The notes: generated by a model not told the origin, from the sequence alone. A stretch of 64,000 bases of DNA from Notamacropus eugenii (GCF_028372415.1 NC_092875.1:193604372-193668371); one strand, 5' to 3'; shown: positions 1 through 9,770, counted from the first letter of the stretch. Numbers and translations are program-made.

Positions 1-50
1 ATGTATATATACATATACATGTATATGTATGTTTATGTATTTAATCACAG
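1..50. repeat. AT-rich TATG/TATA simple repeat
   Basis: Alternating TATA and TATG units open the window. The open frame here is low-complexity tyrosine/methionine and is not a gene. Confidence 0.8.
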
Positions 51-59
51 ATCTGCTAC

Positions 60-232
60 TTTCCCTAAATTATTGCTCCTTTTTTCTTCCCAGAAAAACT
101 TACTCTCCTTTCCAATTTCCCCACTGTTTAAATGGCAGCATCCCTCTACCAGTTCTCTAGGCTTGAACATGTTAAGCCATATTTGATCCTTCCTTCTTTC
201 CTGTCCCCCTCCACATCTAAGCATTTACCAAA
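60..232 (+). repeat. L2 LINE fragment
   Basis: Pyrimidine-rich sequence resembles the L2 region just upstream of its 3' UTR and is heavily decayed. The subfamily cannot be given by eye. Confidence 0.5.
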
Positions 233-376
233 TCTTAATAAATAAATGCATCAAAATGTCTCTTTAATCAGTCTTTTGACTTCTGTTACTATAGTTATCA
301 CTCTAGGGTAGTTACTTGCTACTTAATGCCTAAGTCACCAGAAAACCTTTGTAGCTTATCTATCTTCCTATATTTC

Positions 377-564
377 AGGGGTTCTTAACCAATTTTACAT
401 CAGGGAACCCTTTGGCAGTCAGATGAGACCTATGGACCATTCTCAGAATAATATTTTTAAATGCCTAAAATAAAATCCACAGGATTACAAAGGAAACATA
501 CCAGTTACATTGAAATAGTTATTAATTTTAAAAAAAGTTTACAGACCCAAGGTGATGGACCCCT
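377..564. mobile_element. Old hAT-like non-autonomous DNA element
   Basis: About 190 bp begins AGGGGTTCTTAACC and ends GGTGATGGACCCCTC, so the ends are imperfect inverted repeats (reverse complement of the end is GAGGGGTCCATCACC). The interior reads like the familiar mammalian repeat containing ATGGACC, CTTTGGCAGTC and AGAATAAT. Assignment to hAT is inference from end structure. A T-run follows at 566-587. Confidence 0.55.
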
Positions 565-1485
565 CTTTTTTTTTTTTTTTTTTTTTTACACTCAGCCCTG
601 CAAATCATGGACACGTGGTTTTTCCTAAAACACTGATTTCATATTGCCTTTACGTTGCCCAAGAACCTACCAAATCTAATATTTAACAGATCAGATTCTT
701 CTCTGGGATATTGTGTGATAAAATGACTCAGCTCTCTGTACTTTCAGAGTGGTTGCTTATTTTATTCTGGAGAGATGAGCATGCTATTTGTTTAGGTGCA
801 CTATCCCTTGTCTTTCTTTCGGTCCAGACGGAAGGTGGAGGGTAGGGGGTTAGGCTGACAGGGGAGGATGCAGAGAGAAATTTAGATATCAAATGATTAC
901 ATACAAATGTGAACACAAAAAAAATTGATGTGCAAATTTCCTAATTGGCTGAGCCTGCCCCTGGGACTTTAGAGTGGTAAATTAACCTGTTTCAAAGTAC
1001 CCAGGTAAACAAATTCAAAATTATTAAGGGTATATTTTGGGATGGCAGCTATCATCCTCTTCTGGGACTATAGGAGAGCCAAAGATTTCTGAACTTGAAC
1101 GTTATTTTCCCTTGAAAAGAAATCCTAGACTACTCTCTCTGGGATATGAGCATATGGCAGGAGATGGTAGAAATAAAAGAAGGGACGGCAGAATCAGGCA
1201 TCCACCTATCGTGGCTATGGAAGAATAATTGGGGAAAGAGAGGTAATTAAGAAGTGAATGAAGCAAATTGATGAAACCTGGGGGTAAGCTTAGAGAATAG
1301 GAAGATTTAGGAGTTAAGCTATCAGGAAAGTTTAGGAAAGAGCAAAATGAAAACCCAAAGGGTTTAGGCACAGTCCCTAGCCATGTTTCATGGAATTAGT
1401 TCCTATTAGTTATTGGTCATAGAGGACCAGTTTGGGAAGAGTCAAGAATACGTAGGATAAACAATGAGCTTAGGAAAATATAGAT

Positions 1486-1760
1486 GGATAAATCAGTCAG
1501 TCAATAAATACTCATTAATCATCTACTATGCAAAGAATATAGGTACAAGGGATAGAGAAAAATAAATGAGGCAGTTCTTGTTCTTGCAGATCTTACAATC
1601 TACTGGGGGAAACAATATCTACTTTTATAGGTATATACAAAATGGTCACAGGACGTGGGTTTATGGGGGAAACAATATCTACTTTTATAGGTATATACAA
1701 AATGGTCACAGGATGTGGGTTTATGTCCATAACTACATGAAACCTAAAACGGTTTCTCCA
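1486..1760 (-). repeat. L2 LINE 3' end carrying a 60-bp tandem duplication
   Basis: The AATAAATACTCATTAATC-type start and the ACTATG motif are the reverse complement of the L2 3' end. Positions 1604-1663 are repeated at 1664-1723 with one mismatch. The 65-residue open frame at 1566-1763 is only this duplication. Confidence 0.75.
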
Positions 1761-1839
1761 TAGCTTTTACCTCTTCCTCCTAACTGTACTCTCTGGAACT
1801 AAGTGAATCATCCAATTCCCTTTCCATGTGGCAACACTT

Positions 1840-2025
1840 TGTGGTTTGTCCTTCATTCTTGAAGAGGACTATGACATCAAGAAAATGATGCCATGACTTG
1901 TAAGTGAATTGGGTTTAAGTGAGGGAGGGCTGTGCAAGGTCACTAGCTTCACTTTTTCCTTGGGAACCATCTGAGTCCAGTGGTAAGATATAGATCAGGG
2001 TGACTGGAGATGGCCCAGGATGCAG
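1840..2025 (-). repeat. LINE-derived SINE tail, antisense
   Basis: The antisense sequence contains the GAAGAGGACTATGACATCA block and the GAGGGAGGGCTGTGCAAGGT block that also occur, in sense, in the tRNA-headed SINE at 36118-36428 and at 63600-63960. It is therefore another copy of the same LINE-type tail. Confidence 0.6.
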
Positions 2026-2054
2026 TGGGAAAACTCGGGCTTTTTAACCTAAGG

Positions 2055-2235
2055 TCTTCAAATACTTGAAGACAGCTATTATGTGTCTCCTACCTCATCT
2101 CTTGTCTAGGCTGACACTGTCAGTTCCTTCCACAGATCCATTTGGTCTTAAGGTGCTCACCATTCTGGTTGCCCTCCTTTTGGAAACACTTCAATTTTTC
2201 AATGTTCTGCCTAAAATGTTATGCCCAGAGATCCT
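2055..2235 (-). repeat. CR1/L3 LINE 3' fragment
   Basis: The motifs CTTCAAATACTTGAAGACAG, CATTCTGGTTGCCCTCC and TGCCTAAAATGTTATGCCC are the antisense of the 3' coding end of CR1/L3 elements. They correspond to the WSPHYRKDIDKLE-type end of the reverse transcriptase ORF. Confidence 0.7.
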
Positions 2236-2434
2236 GGCATTGGCTTCTGAGTCATTTATTTACTGTTCTCCTACCTCCCTGACAAATCTTTTTCTCTAGC
2301 TTCAATTCTTTCTTATGTCTCCATAAATGTTGTCTCTCCCAGTTTGGTCCTCAGCTAATCTTTGAGACTTTTGTCATAAATAATTATAATAACCATAAAG
2401 ATAAAATAACTCCTACTTAAGTAGGAGGACAGTA

Positions 2435-2705
2435 AATTCTAATGTTCACAAAGGGCTTTTAAGTACATTATTTCATCTGATCTTCACAACAACCCTATGA
2501 TGCAAGTACCGGGGTATTGATATCACTATTTCTATTATGATCACTATCAAATGAGATTACACATATAAAAGCACATCAAAAACTTGAGATTGCTATCTAG
2601 TTATTCTTCTTCTTATTTCAGATGAGAAAGCTAAGGCCCAGAGAGGTTGTGACATACACAGAGTCTGAGATGCAATTTGTTGAAGGTGGCATTTAAACCC
2701 AGGTC
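2435..2705 (-). repeat. MIR-type (CORE) SINE
   Basis: It contains the antisense MIR landmarks: TTCACAACAACCCTATGA, the GATGAGAAAGCTAAGGCCCA block and AACCCAGGTCTCTTC. A short unrelated stretch interrupts it. Confidence 0.7.
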
Positions 2706-2739
2706 TCTTCTTTCTCCTTGGATAACACTTCTGTCATTA

Positions 2740-3520
2740 CTCCTGGCTGCCTCTCTTGTTCTTTTCTCTCTTAGAGATTTCATCCATTTCCATTACTTTA
2801 CTCATAGGACTGCTACAGAGATGTCTCCCAAACTGTGATAACATCTCTCCAAGCTTCAGCCCTACATCCCCAAGTATCTGCTTGACATTCTTTCATTCTG
2901 TTCCCTGACATTTAACATGTAAAAAGCCAGACATAAGTATTATTTTTTCCTCCAAAAATAGATTCCTCTTCCTGATTTACCTGTTTCAATGAATGATACC
3001 AGCATTCTTCTAGGCTCAAAACTTTAGTCATGTTTGACTAAAGAATGAATAACTACTTGTCAGGGATGTTAGAGAGGAGATTGATGCTTCTTTCTGGGGC
3101 TGCCAGATGAGTAGGCCTGTAACAACTCTTAAGAGTCCATGATTCCATTCCCTCACATGGATTTTTAAAGTTACATCAGGTTAATCTTGCTGCTTCCATA
3201 CACACCATTCTACCTGTTTACCTTTCTTCATGCTATTCCTTTACTCCCAAATGTTTCCTGCCCTTCACTACCTATATAAGTCATTCCTATTTTTAAGGAA
3301 AAGTGTCATCTCCATTGACTTTTCTAATGACTCTGATTTCCAGTTTCCTGAATTACCATTGCCTTTACTGTATATATCAAAAAATGAAGACTTTATCCTA
3401 ATGCTGTCCTACTAGGGAGAATTTTTTTCATAGGTAATGCTTCCCTAACTAGACTTGTGGGTATTGTTTTTAATACTTCTTTTATACTTTTTCTTCTTTT
3501 TCTCCTACATTTTCAAGTAC
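2740..3520 (+). repeat. Decayed L2 LINE fragments
   Basis: CT-rich sequence looks like L2 3' coding and UTR sequence, including an AAGTCATTCCTAT block and a GTAATGCTTCCC block. Several small interruptions make the exact ends unclear. Short open frames here are incidental. From 3520 to 4630 I recognise nothing firm; it is AT-rich, apparently unique or very old DNA. Confidence 0.4.
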
Positions 3521-4634
3521 AGTGATACATGTTAGAGATACTACTTAATCAAACTACTTTGATTTTTCTATTTGCTTGTTTATTTCCTTTTGGACTCATC
3601 ATTTGTCAGTTTGTCAAGTTGTGTTACCTGCACTACTCTTCAGGTTTCTCTTCTCTGTTCCATATATACACTTGCTGTTATTTTTACAAAAATCTAAAAA
3701 GCATATTAAAATTTTTCCATTTGTATTCCTTTTAAAAAATTCAATTCCTATTTTTATTCTCCCTTTGCATTATTTATGTCTTGTTACTTGTCCTGACAAA
3801 CCTTCCTCATTAGCATCAGCTGGATTTTTCATTCATGTACTGTTTCTCTCTCTTTCAAACAACTAATGAATATTTTAAATACAACTAAACCTAATATCAA
3901 GTGTTATGGCAGGTCACCATTAGAAATGGCTTGTAACAGGATCCACTAGGATTTGTCATTACTCTACATTTTGAACAATTTACTTTTAATTCAAGTAACG
4001 ACACAGAAATCTAACTCAAACTGAATGACTTCAGATGACTGAACTTTAAAAATCAAAAATATTCTTTGTTCATTCTATTTTTTATCTCTTAGACACTGAC
4101 CTATCTTTTATCCCTTATCAGTTTACTAATTTTTTTTCTAATGTGCCAAGTGGAAATTTCCAAGTGTACCTACTTTCGTTTTTCCAAAGTCGATTCACCT
4201 TTTCTCCACCTGAAACTAGCTGTATATTGTCCACAAGTACAGCAATTCATGAATAATTTAAACATGGCAGTACATTATCTCAAGAAACAATGTGTGCAGT
4301 AGAAATCATATTGAATTTAGCATTAAGAAACCTATGGTTATGTCCCTTAACCAACCTCCCTAAATTTGTTGTTTGATAGACCAAAGATCTATGATTTCAA
4401 AAGATCAGCCTTAGTGGACAACTTGGAAGTTGCTCCAGCCAAAAACAACTAATCATCCAGTGGTCAGATTTCTGGTGATGATCCCATCTGAATATAGACA
4501 ATAGAAACAATGTCTGGGCCTGCACCCAAAACTTTCCTAGCATGGTAGGGCTTGTCAGAGCTTGCAGAAAACCATAGCTTTCAAGAGCTCAGAGTCATGT
4601 CCCAGACACAATGAAGCATTGGGTCTTTAGTGGA

Positions 4635-4980
4635 AACATTTGTAAAATGGGAATAGCTTCTGAATTACCTAGTTTACCCGGTTGTGAGGAAAAAACACTC
4701 TGTAGATTAAAAGGCACTGTATCCATTTAAGCTCTTATTATTATCTAGTTTTACTAATTTCTTAGGCTTACTCTGAAAACATCCGATTTTACCTGGTGAT
4801 ATCTTCTTAGGCTCGTAGACAGAGCTCAGTGGCCCTCTAGTCCAACCATTTATTTATGGATCAGGAAACTGAAACCCAGAGAATCTTAACAATTTGCTTA
4901 GGGTAATGGCAGAGCTAAAACTAGAATCCTGGCCTCCTGACTCTCAGTTCAATGCTCTTCCTACTATATCATATTGCCTC
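4635..4980. repeat. Two MIR-type SINE fragments, head-to-head
   Basis: 4635-4745 has sense MIR landmarks (TTTGTAAAATGGGAATAG, then a TTGTGAGGA block). 4805-4980 has antisense landmarks (AGTCCAACCATTTATTTATG, CAGGAAACTGAAACCCAGAG, GCCTCCTGACTCTCAG). Confidence 0.6.
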
Positions 4981-4999
4981 ATACTGTAGGCTTTAGGTG

Positions 5000-5580
5000 A
5001 TAATCAATCAGCATATATTAATTTCCTACTATATGCCAGGCATTGTGCTAAGCACAGGGGATACAAAAAGAAGCAGAAGACAGTCCCTGCCTCAAAGAGT
5101 TTGCAATTTAATAGGGGAGACAACATGCCTACAAATATACACAAAGCACACTGTATACAGGATAAATTTGTTATTCAGACATTTTTCAGTTGTGTCTGAC
5201 TCTTCATGACCTCATTTGGGGTTTTCTTGGCAAAGGCAATGGAATGGTTTACTATTTCCTTCTCTAGCTCACTTTATAGATGAGGAAACTGAGGCAAATT
5301 GGGTTGTGACTCACCCAGGGTCACACAACTAGTAAGTGCCTGAGGTCAAATTTGAACTCATGTCTCATGACGCCAGGCCTCCTGCTCCATCCACTTCGAC
5401 ACATAACACCCATATAAGATAAATAGGAAATAATTAAAAGAGGAAAAGCACTGAAATTAAGAGGGGTGAGGGAAGGCTTCCTGTAGGAGGTGGGATTTTA
5501 GGTAGGACTTAGGGAAGTCAGGAAGGTTAGAAAAGCCATAAACTATGGTTGTGGCCATGGGGAAGGTAAGAAAGGAAGAA
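5000..5580 (-). repeat. L2 LINE split by a SINE
   Basis: The antisense L2 3' end (CTACTATATGCCAGGCATTG, then a CAGTCCCTGCCTCAAAGAG block) runs to about 5165. It resumes after the SINE at about 5410 (AGATAAATAGGAAATAATTA, GAGGGAAGGCTTCCTGTAGG). The L2 is therefore older than the SINE. Confidence 0.8.
5165..5408 (-). mobile_element. tRNA-headed SINE with RTE-type tail, inserted in L2
   Basis: The antisense order is tail first (TGTGTCTGACTCTTCATGAC, GGGGTTTTCTTGGCAAAGGC), then CAGATGAGG-type core, then the tRNA-like head (CACACAACTAGTAAGTGCC, TTTGAACTCATGTCTC). The same structure recurs at 25690, 33766 and 44725. It resembles the abundant marsupial RTE-tailed SINEs, though I cannot fix the family name. 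Confidence 0.8.
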
Positions 5581-5621
5581 ATAAGACAACCTTTGACTAC
5601 ACAGCGGTGGAAAAATGTGTG

Positions 5622-5690
5622 TATATACACACACACACACACACATATATATATAAAAATATATACAAAACCACAATATATAAATACGTG
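5622..5690. repeat. (CA)n/(TA)n microsatellite
   Basis: A run of CA dinucleotides passes into TATATA-rich sequence. From here to 5830 the DNA is AT-rich with no recognised element. Confidence 0.85.
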
Positions 5691-5837
5691 AATGTTACAT
5701 ATTATATTAATATACTTATCATATTAACATATTATACTAAGCATATGTATTAATTTATGTTATCTAAACATTTCTCTGCCTTTCTCTCTCTCACAATTTC
5801 TAATTAGATTTTACAGTACGTTCATCTCCATTCTGCA

Positions 5838-6047
5838 GGTGGGTGGTTCAGCGCATGGAGCACCAGCCCTGGCAGACCTGATTTCAGGTCACTGGCCTCA
5901 GACACGTACTAGCTGTGTGACCTTGGGTAAGTCGCTTAGCTCTGCCTCAGTTTCCTCATCTGTAAAATGAGCTGGAGAAGGAAATGGCGAACCCCTCCAA
6001 ACCCAGCGGGGTGGGTCTCTCGAGGAGTCAGACACGACCGAACCTCC
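5838..6047 (+). mobile_element. tRNA-headed RTE-tailed SINE at the edge of the CpG island
   Basis: The head has ATGGAGCACCAGCCCTGGCA and TAGCTGTGTGACCTTGGG; the core has CTCATCTGTAAAATGAGC; the tail has GGAGAAGGAAATGGCGAACC and GAGTCAGACACGACCG. The tail keeps several CpGs, unlike other copies here, as expected where the island is unmethylated. The long minus-strand open frame over 5898-6371 runs across this SINE and is not a gene. Confidence 0.8.
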
Positions 6048-6733
6048 TGCTCCACTGTCCCACTGGAACCACCATCCCGAGCTCATTGAATCGCCGGATG
6101 GACCGGAGCCCCACGAACTCCGAGGGCACAAGGCTGGGAATTCAGGCCCCGGACAGCTCGGCCCCGGGAAGCTCACCCGACCGCTCTGGGCCGGCAGAAC
6201 CAGACTCGGAGGGACTCGGGCCGCTGCCCACGTCCCCGCGGGCCCCCGCGACCCGCCCCAGCGGAGGACGGGGCGGCGGGGGAGGACGCGGACTCCGGCT
6301 CCGGGTGGGGGCGGGGCGGGGGGAGGGGAAGGGAGCCTCACAACAGTTTCGGGCGGATAGCTGGAGAACAATGGCGTGAATGAATGCTAACGAATGCTGC
6401 AAACCTCAAAGCATTATATACCTAAGTCATTGCTACTATTATTTCACGAGGGAGGAACAAATGATTTAAAACGAAGAGCTAAGTAAGACAAATGATCTGC
6501 CCACGCGCGGAATGAATCAGGGCTCCCCCGCGCGATTCACGCCAAGGCCTTCAAACAAAACTCTCCCGCTGGCAAGCCCGATCTCCCCTGCCAGCTATTC
6601 TGGTCCTTCCTCGTGGAACGGGAAGCTCCCCAAGTAGTCCAACTCCACGCTGCGTGCCAAGGGCCGCGCGTGCGCAGCAGGCACCGTCCAGAAGAGAGCT
6701 TTTTTCCGCGTTTCGCCTTACCTTAAACGCGGA

Positions 6734-6827
6734 CCAATCGCTGAGAAGGTTTGCGGTTTCTCATGTGACGGAAGTTGACTCCTTCGAGCCACCGTCTTGG
6801 TGCATGCGTGGAAAAAGGGGCGGGGCC
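6734..6827 (+). promoter_or_regulatory. Cluster of core-promoter motifs
   Basis: Within 94 bp lie an NF-Y-type CCAAT box, a TFE/USF-type E-box overlapping an ETS core, an ATGCGTG-containing NRF1-like half site at 6803-6809, and an SP1-type GC box. The density suggests transcription starts in or just after this interval, about 6780-6900. These are motif matches only; occupancy is unknown. Confidence 0.5.
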
Positions 6828-6836
6828 GTAAGTGTC

Positions 6837-6854
6837 ATGGCGACCCCCATGTGA
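6837..6854 (+). other. Possible minimal upstream ORF in the 5' leader
   Basis: ATGGCGACCCCCATGTGA encodes five residues and a stop. The first ATG has an A-to-G rich TGTC context, so it is not a strong start. It matters only if transcripts begin upstream of 6837 and do not splice at the GTAAGT at 6828. Confidence 0.25.
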
Positions 6855-7580
6855 AATCCGCAGCTGCCGCCAGATCGTGGACCTTGGACGTCTGCCTTCC
6901 CTCCCCTCTCGGTTCGTGCTGTGAATTGTCTAGCTGGCACCTGGGAAGAGAAGGGCTGGGGCGAGGGAAGAAGGGGACTGAACTTCCCAGAGGCCCGACA
7001 CCGAGGTCGGGGCTGCCCTGGCCCAGGGCCGCGCGCACATTGCCTTCTCTCTCGGGCCCTCTTCCCTGCGCGAGGCGGGTCCAGGGTCGGGTTGGGGCCG
7101 TGGGAAAAGCGTTGTGAGCCCCGGGCGCGGGCTCGCGGACTCTGCGCGCCTGCCGGATGGGGCTCCTTAGGGACGCCCTTCGTGGCCCCCGGGTGTTGGG
7201 GCAGGAAGGCTTTGCTTGATGCGTGTGCAGAAGTAGTTGTGTGGGCCTGGGGTTATGCTGTTTTTGACCTGCGAGTTGCTGTTGGGAGTGCACATAGGAC
7301 TGCGAGTGCTAGCGTGGGTCGTGGACGATAGGGCAAAGGCCGACCACTTTGGGGGATAAGTAGGAACCAGAACTTTTAAAAGAAGACATAGCTAAGAAGC
7401 AGCTGCTGCCTGTGACAAAAATACAGAGGGTTAGCAGCCCCAAAGGCAGGGAGCCCCCTGTTCGTTGCCTCTGTAGAACAAAGCCATTTTTCTGCTAATT
7501 ATTTTATGGTTTTTGAAAAAATGTTGTCACTTTCACGAATATTAAGTGATTTTGCTTTTTTTGATTTGTCTTCAACGTAG

Positions 7581-7618
7581 AGATCAAGAGGAGGTGAGAC
7601 AAATTGCAGAAGTTCAAG
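7581..7618 (+). other. CDKAL1: Candidate untranslated exon 2 of CDKAL1 (38 nt)
   Basis: A pyrimidine-rich tract ending TTCAACGTAG precedes 38 nt ending TTCAAG, followed by the good donor GTAATT. It sits between the CpG island and the coding-start exon, where a short leader exon would fit. It has no ATG, so it would be purely 5' UTR. A second in-exon donor-like GTGAGA lies at 7594-7599. No transcript evidence was available, so this is inference from splice signals and position. Confidence 0.45.
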
Positions 7619-7699
7619 GTAATTTTTTTGATTTTTGGAGATTGCATGTTAAGAATTTAATCATCTTTAGAAGGCCCCTGCTACCCCCACCCCTCTCTT

Positions 7700-8012
7700 C
7701 CAAGGGGAATAAGGAGCATTCTGTTTTGATAACCGTGTTTAGGGCTTGCAATGAGAAGACTTGCCTCTAGTCCTGGCATTAATCTTCTCTGTATTTTGTA
7801 ATAATAGGAAATGATAACTAGCATTATATAGTGCTTTAAGGTTTGCAAAATACTTGTCCTCCAAGGGGAGCAAGCAGCATTCTGGTTTAATGAAGTTCAG
7901 GGTTTGCAATCAGAAGACATGCATCTAAATCTAAGATTCATCTCCCTGTTACTGTTTTGTAATAATAGCTAGCATCTGTGTAGTGCTTTAAGGTTTTCAG
8001 TGTGCTTTCCTT
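7700..8012. repeat. Diverged tandem duplication, period about 161 bp
   Basis: CAAGGGGAATAAGGAGCATT at 7701 is echoed by CAAGGGGAGCAAGCAGCATT at 7862. The order is conserved through GCAATGAGAAGACTTGC / GCAATCAGAAGACATGC, TTTTGTAATAATAG and AGTGCTTTAAGGTTT. Both units end in MIR-like sequence. The copies differ by small indels and many substitutions, so the event is old. Confidence 0.75.
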
Positions 8013-8029
8013 TTTTTTAACTCAGTCAA

Positions 8030-8150
8030 TATGTAATCTGCCCCATTAGAATGTCAGCTTCTTGAGGTCAGGAAGCTATTTAATTTTTGTTGTTGTATTT
8101 CCAGCACCCATCATAGTGCCTGTCTCCTAGCAGGAACTTATTAAATTGTA
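8030..8150 (+). repeat. L2 LINE 3' end
   Basis: CCCCATTAGAATGTCAGCTT, GTATTTCCAGCACCCATC and the AGGAACTTATTAAAT end are the sense-strand L2 3' terminus. Confidence 0.75.
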
Positions 8151-8202
8151 GATTGCTTGAGAGTGAAATTGACCATGGGCAAAGGCTACATAAAGTAATT
8201 CA

Positions 8203-8707
8203 GCTGGCATTTATTAAGTGCCAGGCAGGCATTCTATAAACACACACACATGTGCACGCGCGCGCACACACACACATGTGCACGCACACACACATGTGCA
8301 CGCGCGCGCACACACACACACACACTCTCTCTCTCTCTCTTTGTCTTTCTCTCTCTCTCTCTCTCTCTCTCAATGAGGGGTAATATAGATGCAAGACAGT
8401 AAAATTAAAGGAGGCTGGGAAAGGCTTCTTATTTAGTGCAAAAAAGTGAGGTTTTAGCTGACATTTGAAGGAAGCAGGGAATCCTGGAGGCAGAGTTGAA
8501 GAGGGAGAGCACAGTGTGGGGGACAGGCAAAGAAAAATCCTGGATGGCATATGCAAGAATTGGCAAGGAGGCCAGTGTCACAGGATTCCAGAATGTTTTT
8601 AGGGGAAGTAAGGTATAAGAAATCTTTAGAGGTAGAAAGGGGCCAAGTTATGAAGGACTTTAAATGCCAGGGCATTTTATATTTGATCCTGGAGGTGATA
8701 GAGAGCC
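8203..8707 (-). repeat. L2 LINE, antisense, with internal simple repeat
   Basis: It starts CATTTATTAAGTGCCAGGCA and continues after the simple repeat through GGGAAAGGCTTCTTATTTAG, TTATGAAGGACTTTAAATGC and TATTTGATCCTGGAGGTGAT. All are antisense L2 landmarks. Open frames over it on both strands are repeat-derived. Confidence 0.8.
8241..8371. repeat. Alternating purine-pyrimidine tract joined to (CT)n
   Basis: 8241-8325 is 85 bp of unbroken purine-pyrimidine alternation made of CA, TG and CGCGCGC blocks. The CG-rich blocks occur twice. 8325-8371 is polypyrimidine with one interruption at 8343. See findings for the structural implication. Confidence 0.9.
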
Positions 8708-8709
8708 CA

Positions 8710-9080
8710 TTCCTTCCAGTTTATAGATGGAAAAGCTGAGGCCCAGAAAGATGGATGACTCATCCAAGGAAGAAAATGTTCTAAGTAACTGACCCAGGAT
8801 TTGAACACTATAACCCTTCAGTGGACTGTGTAATCTGACTGTGCCATTTTGCCAAGTGCATACCCAGCATTCTTTTTATTTTCCTAGTTTCCTTTTTCCT
8901 GTTGCTCTTAAAAACCTCCTGTGAAGCTTTTCAGTAAAAGGTTGATAGAGAGGATGTAGAGTCATAGATTGAAAGGAACTTTGGAGGTAGTCTTTTCCAC
9001 TCCTTCCATATTTCATACATAGAGACCTGAGGCCCATGAAGGTTAGATAACATGCCCAAACTTCCTCAATTTGAGTCCTA
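8710..9080 (-). repeat. MIR-type and related old SINE fragments
   Basis: 8710-8845 has AGATGGAAAAGCTGAGGCCC and GACCCAGGATTTGAACAC. 8955-9080 has AGAGTCATAGATTGAAAGGA and GAGACCTGAGGCCCATGAAG. Both are antisense. 9080-9500 shows nothing I recognise. Confidence 0.6.
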
Positions 9081-9504
9081 TTCTGTAGCTCCATATCTGA
9101 CCCTCTTTGTAGACAGATGGGTGTGTGAATAAACTGAGGTGGGTGAGAATTTTTGAATTCCCCCATGAGAAGCTGTGTTAGTCTCCATCTATGCTTTTAA
9201 CCACCCTCTCCTGTCTTGTAGCCTGCCCCTACAACTTTTGCCATGCTGTGCGGCTTGGAGTGCCTTTCACCAACACTGGGATTTGAGAAAATGGTGGAAA
9301 ATAGGTGTACAGTTTATGGTTTAAGAACAGATGTCCTTTTAACCTAATAAAACCTGAAGTTCAAAGAACAGAATCCTTAGTTCTCCTTTGAGACATAGGT
9401 TCTCATGATATGATTGTCATTACTATGCAGTTGGTCTTCAAGTCTTCATTTGATTTCATCGTAACTTCAGAATTCTGACTTAATTCCCAAGGTCTAGTTA
9501 TAAT

Positions 9505-9770
9505 GATAATAGCTTACAGTTACAAAGTGCTTACTATGTCCCAGGCCTTTGTTGTTCAGAGCTTTAGAGTTATTTGAGCCTCACAACAACTCAGGAAGGT
9601 AGGTGCTGTAATTCTCATTTTACAGATGAAGATACTAAGGCAAACACTGGTTAACAGTATCTTGCCCAGGGTCACGCAAAAATGTCTGAGGCCATATTTG
9701 AACTCAGGTCTTCATGACTCCCAGTCTGCTGCTCGATCCATTGTACTAGATCTTCAACTGCCACCTGTAA
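9505..9770 (-). repeat. MIR-type SINE, nearly full length
   Basis: Landmarks in order are ACAAAGTGCTTACTATGTCC, TTTGAGCCTCACAACAACTC, TTTTACAGATGAAGATACTA, TTGCCCAGGGTCACGC and TTTGAACTCAGGTCTTCATG. All are antisense. Confidence 0.8.

Larger units (their letters stand above)
6010..7330 (+). promoter_or_regulatory. CDKAL1: CpG island and likely promoter/first exon of CDKAL1
   Basis: This is the only extended GC- and CpG-rich stretch in the window. It has three lobes (about 6010-6350, 6480-6850, 6880-7330), split by a more AT-rich MIR-like remnant near 6380-6560. It lies about 6 kb upstream of the CDKAL1 start codon on the same strand, the usual place for a housekeeping-type promoter. Putative sites include NRF1-like CGCGTGCGCA at 6667-6676, CCAAT at 6734-6738, E-box TCATGTGAC at 6761-6769, ETS core CGGAAG at 6769-6774 and a GC box at 6817-6827. 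There is no TATA box, so dispersed initiation is likely. The transcription start and first-exon ends cannot be fixed from sequence; a strong consensus donor, GTAAGT, lies at 6828-6833. Confidence 0.75.

Noticed and set aside
1..5830. Possible 3' end of E2F3, the gene upstream of CDKAL1 in human
   Set aside because: I found no E2F coding sequence. In human the two genes are about 40 kb apart, so it is probably outside the window.
5898..6371. 157-residue minus-strand open frame rich in Pro and Gly
   Set aside because: It spans a SINE and a GC-rich CpG island where open frames arise by composition. No domain is visible, and plus-strand frames are equally open.
6797..7331. Overlapping long frames on both strands in the CpG island
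   Set aside because: Three frames on two strands are open at once, as expected for GC-rich DNA. None resembles a known protein, and CDKAL1 starts at 13365.
7581..7593. 13-nt exon using the internal GTGAGA donor
   Set aside because: Too short to be preferred when a good donor lies 25 nt downstream.
8200..8556. 118-residue minus-strand frame
   Set aside because: It reads through the CA/CT simple repeat and antisense L2; the Arg/Glu and Cys/Val repeats are the microsatellite.
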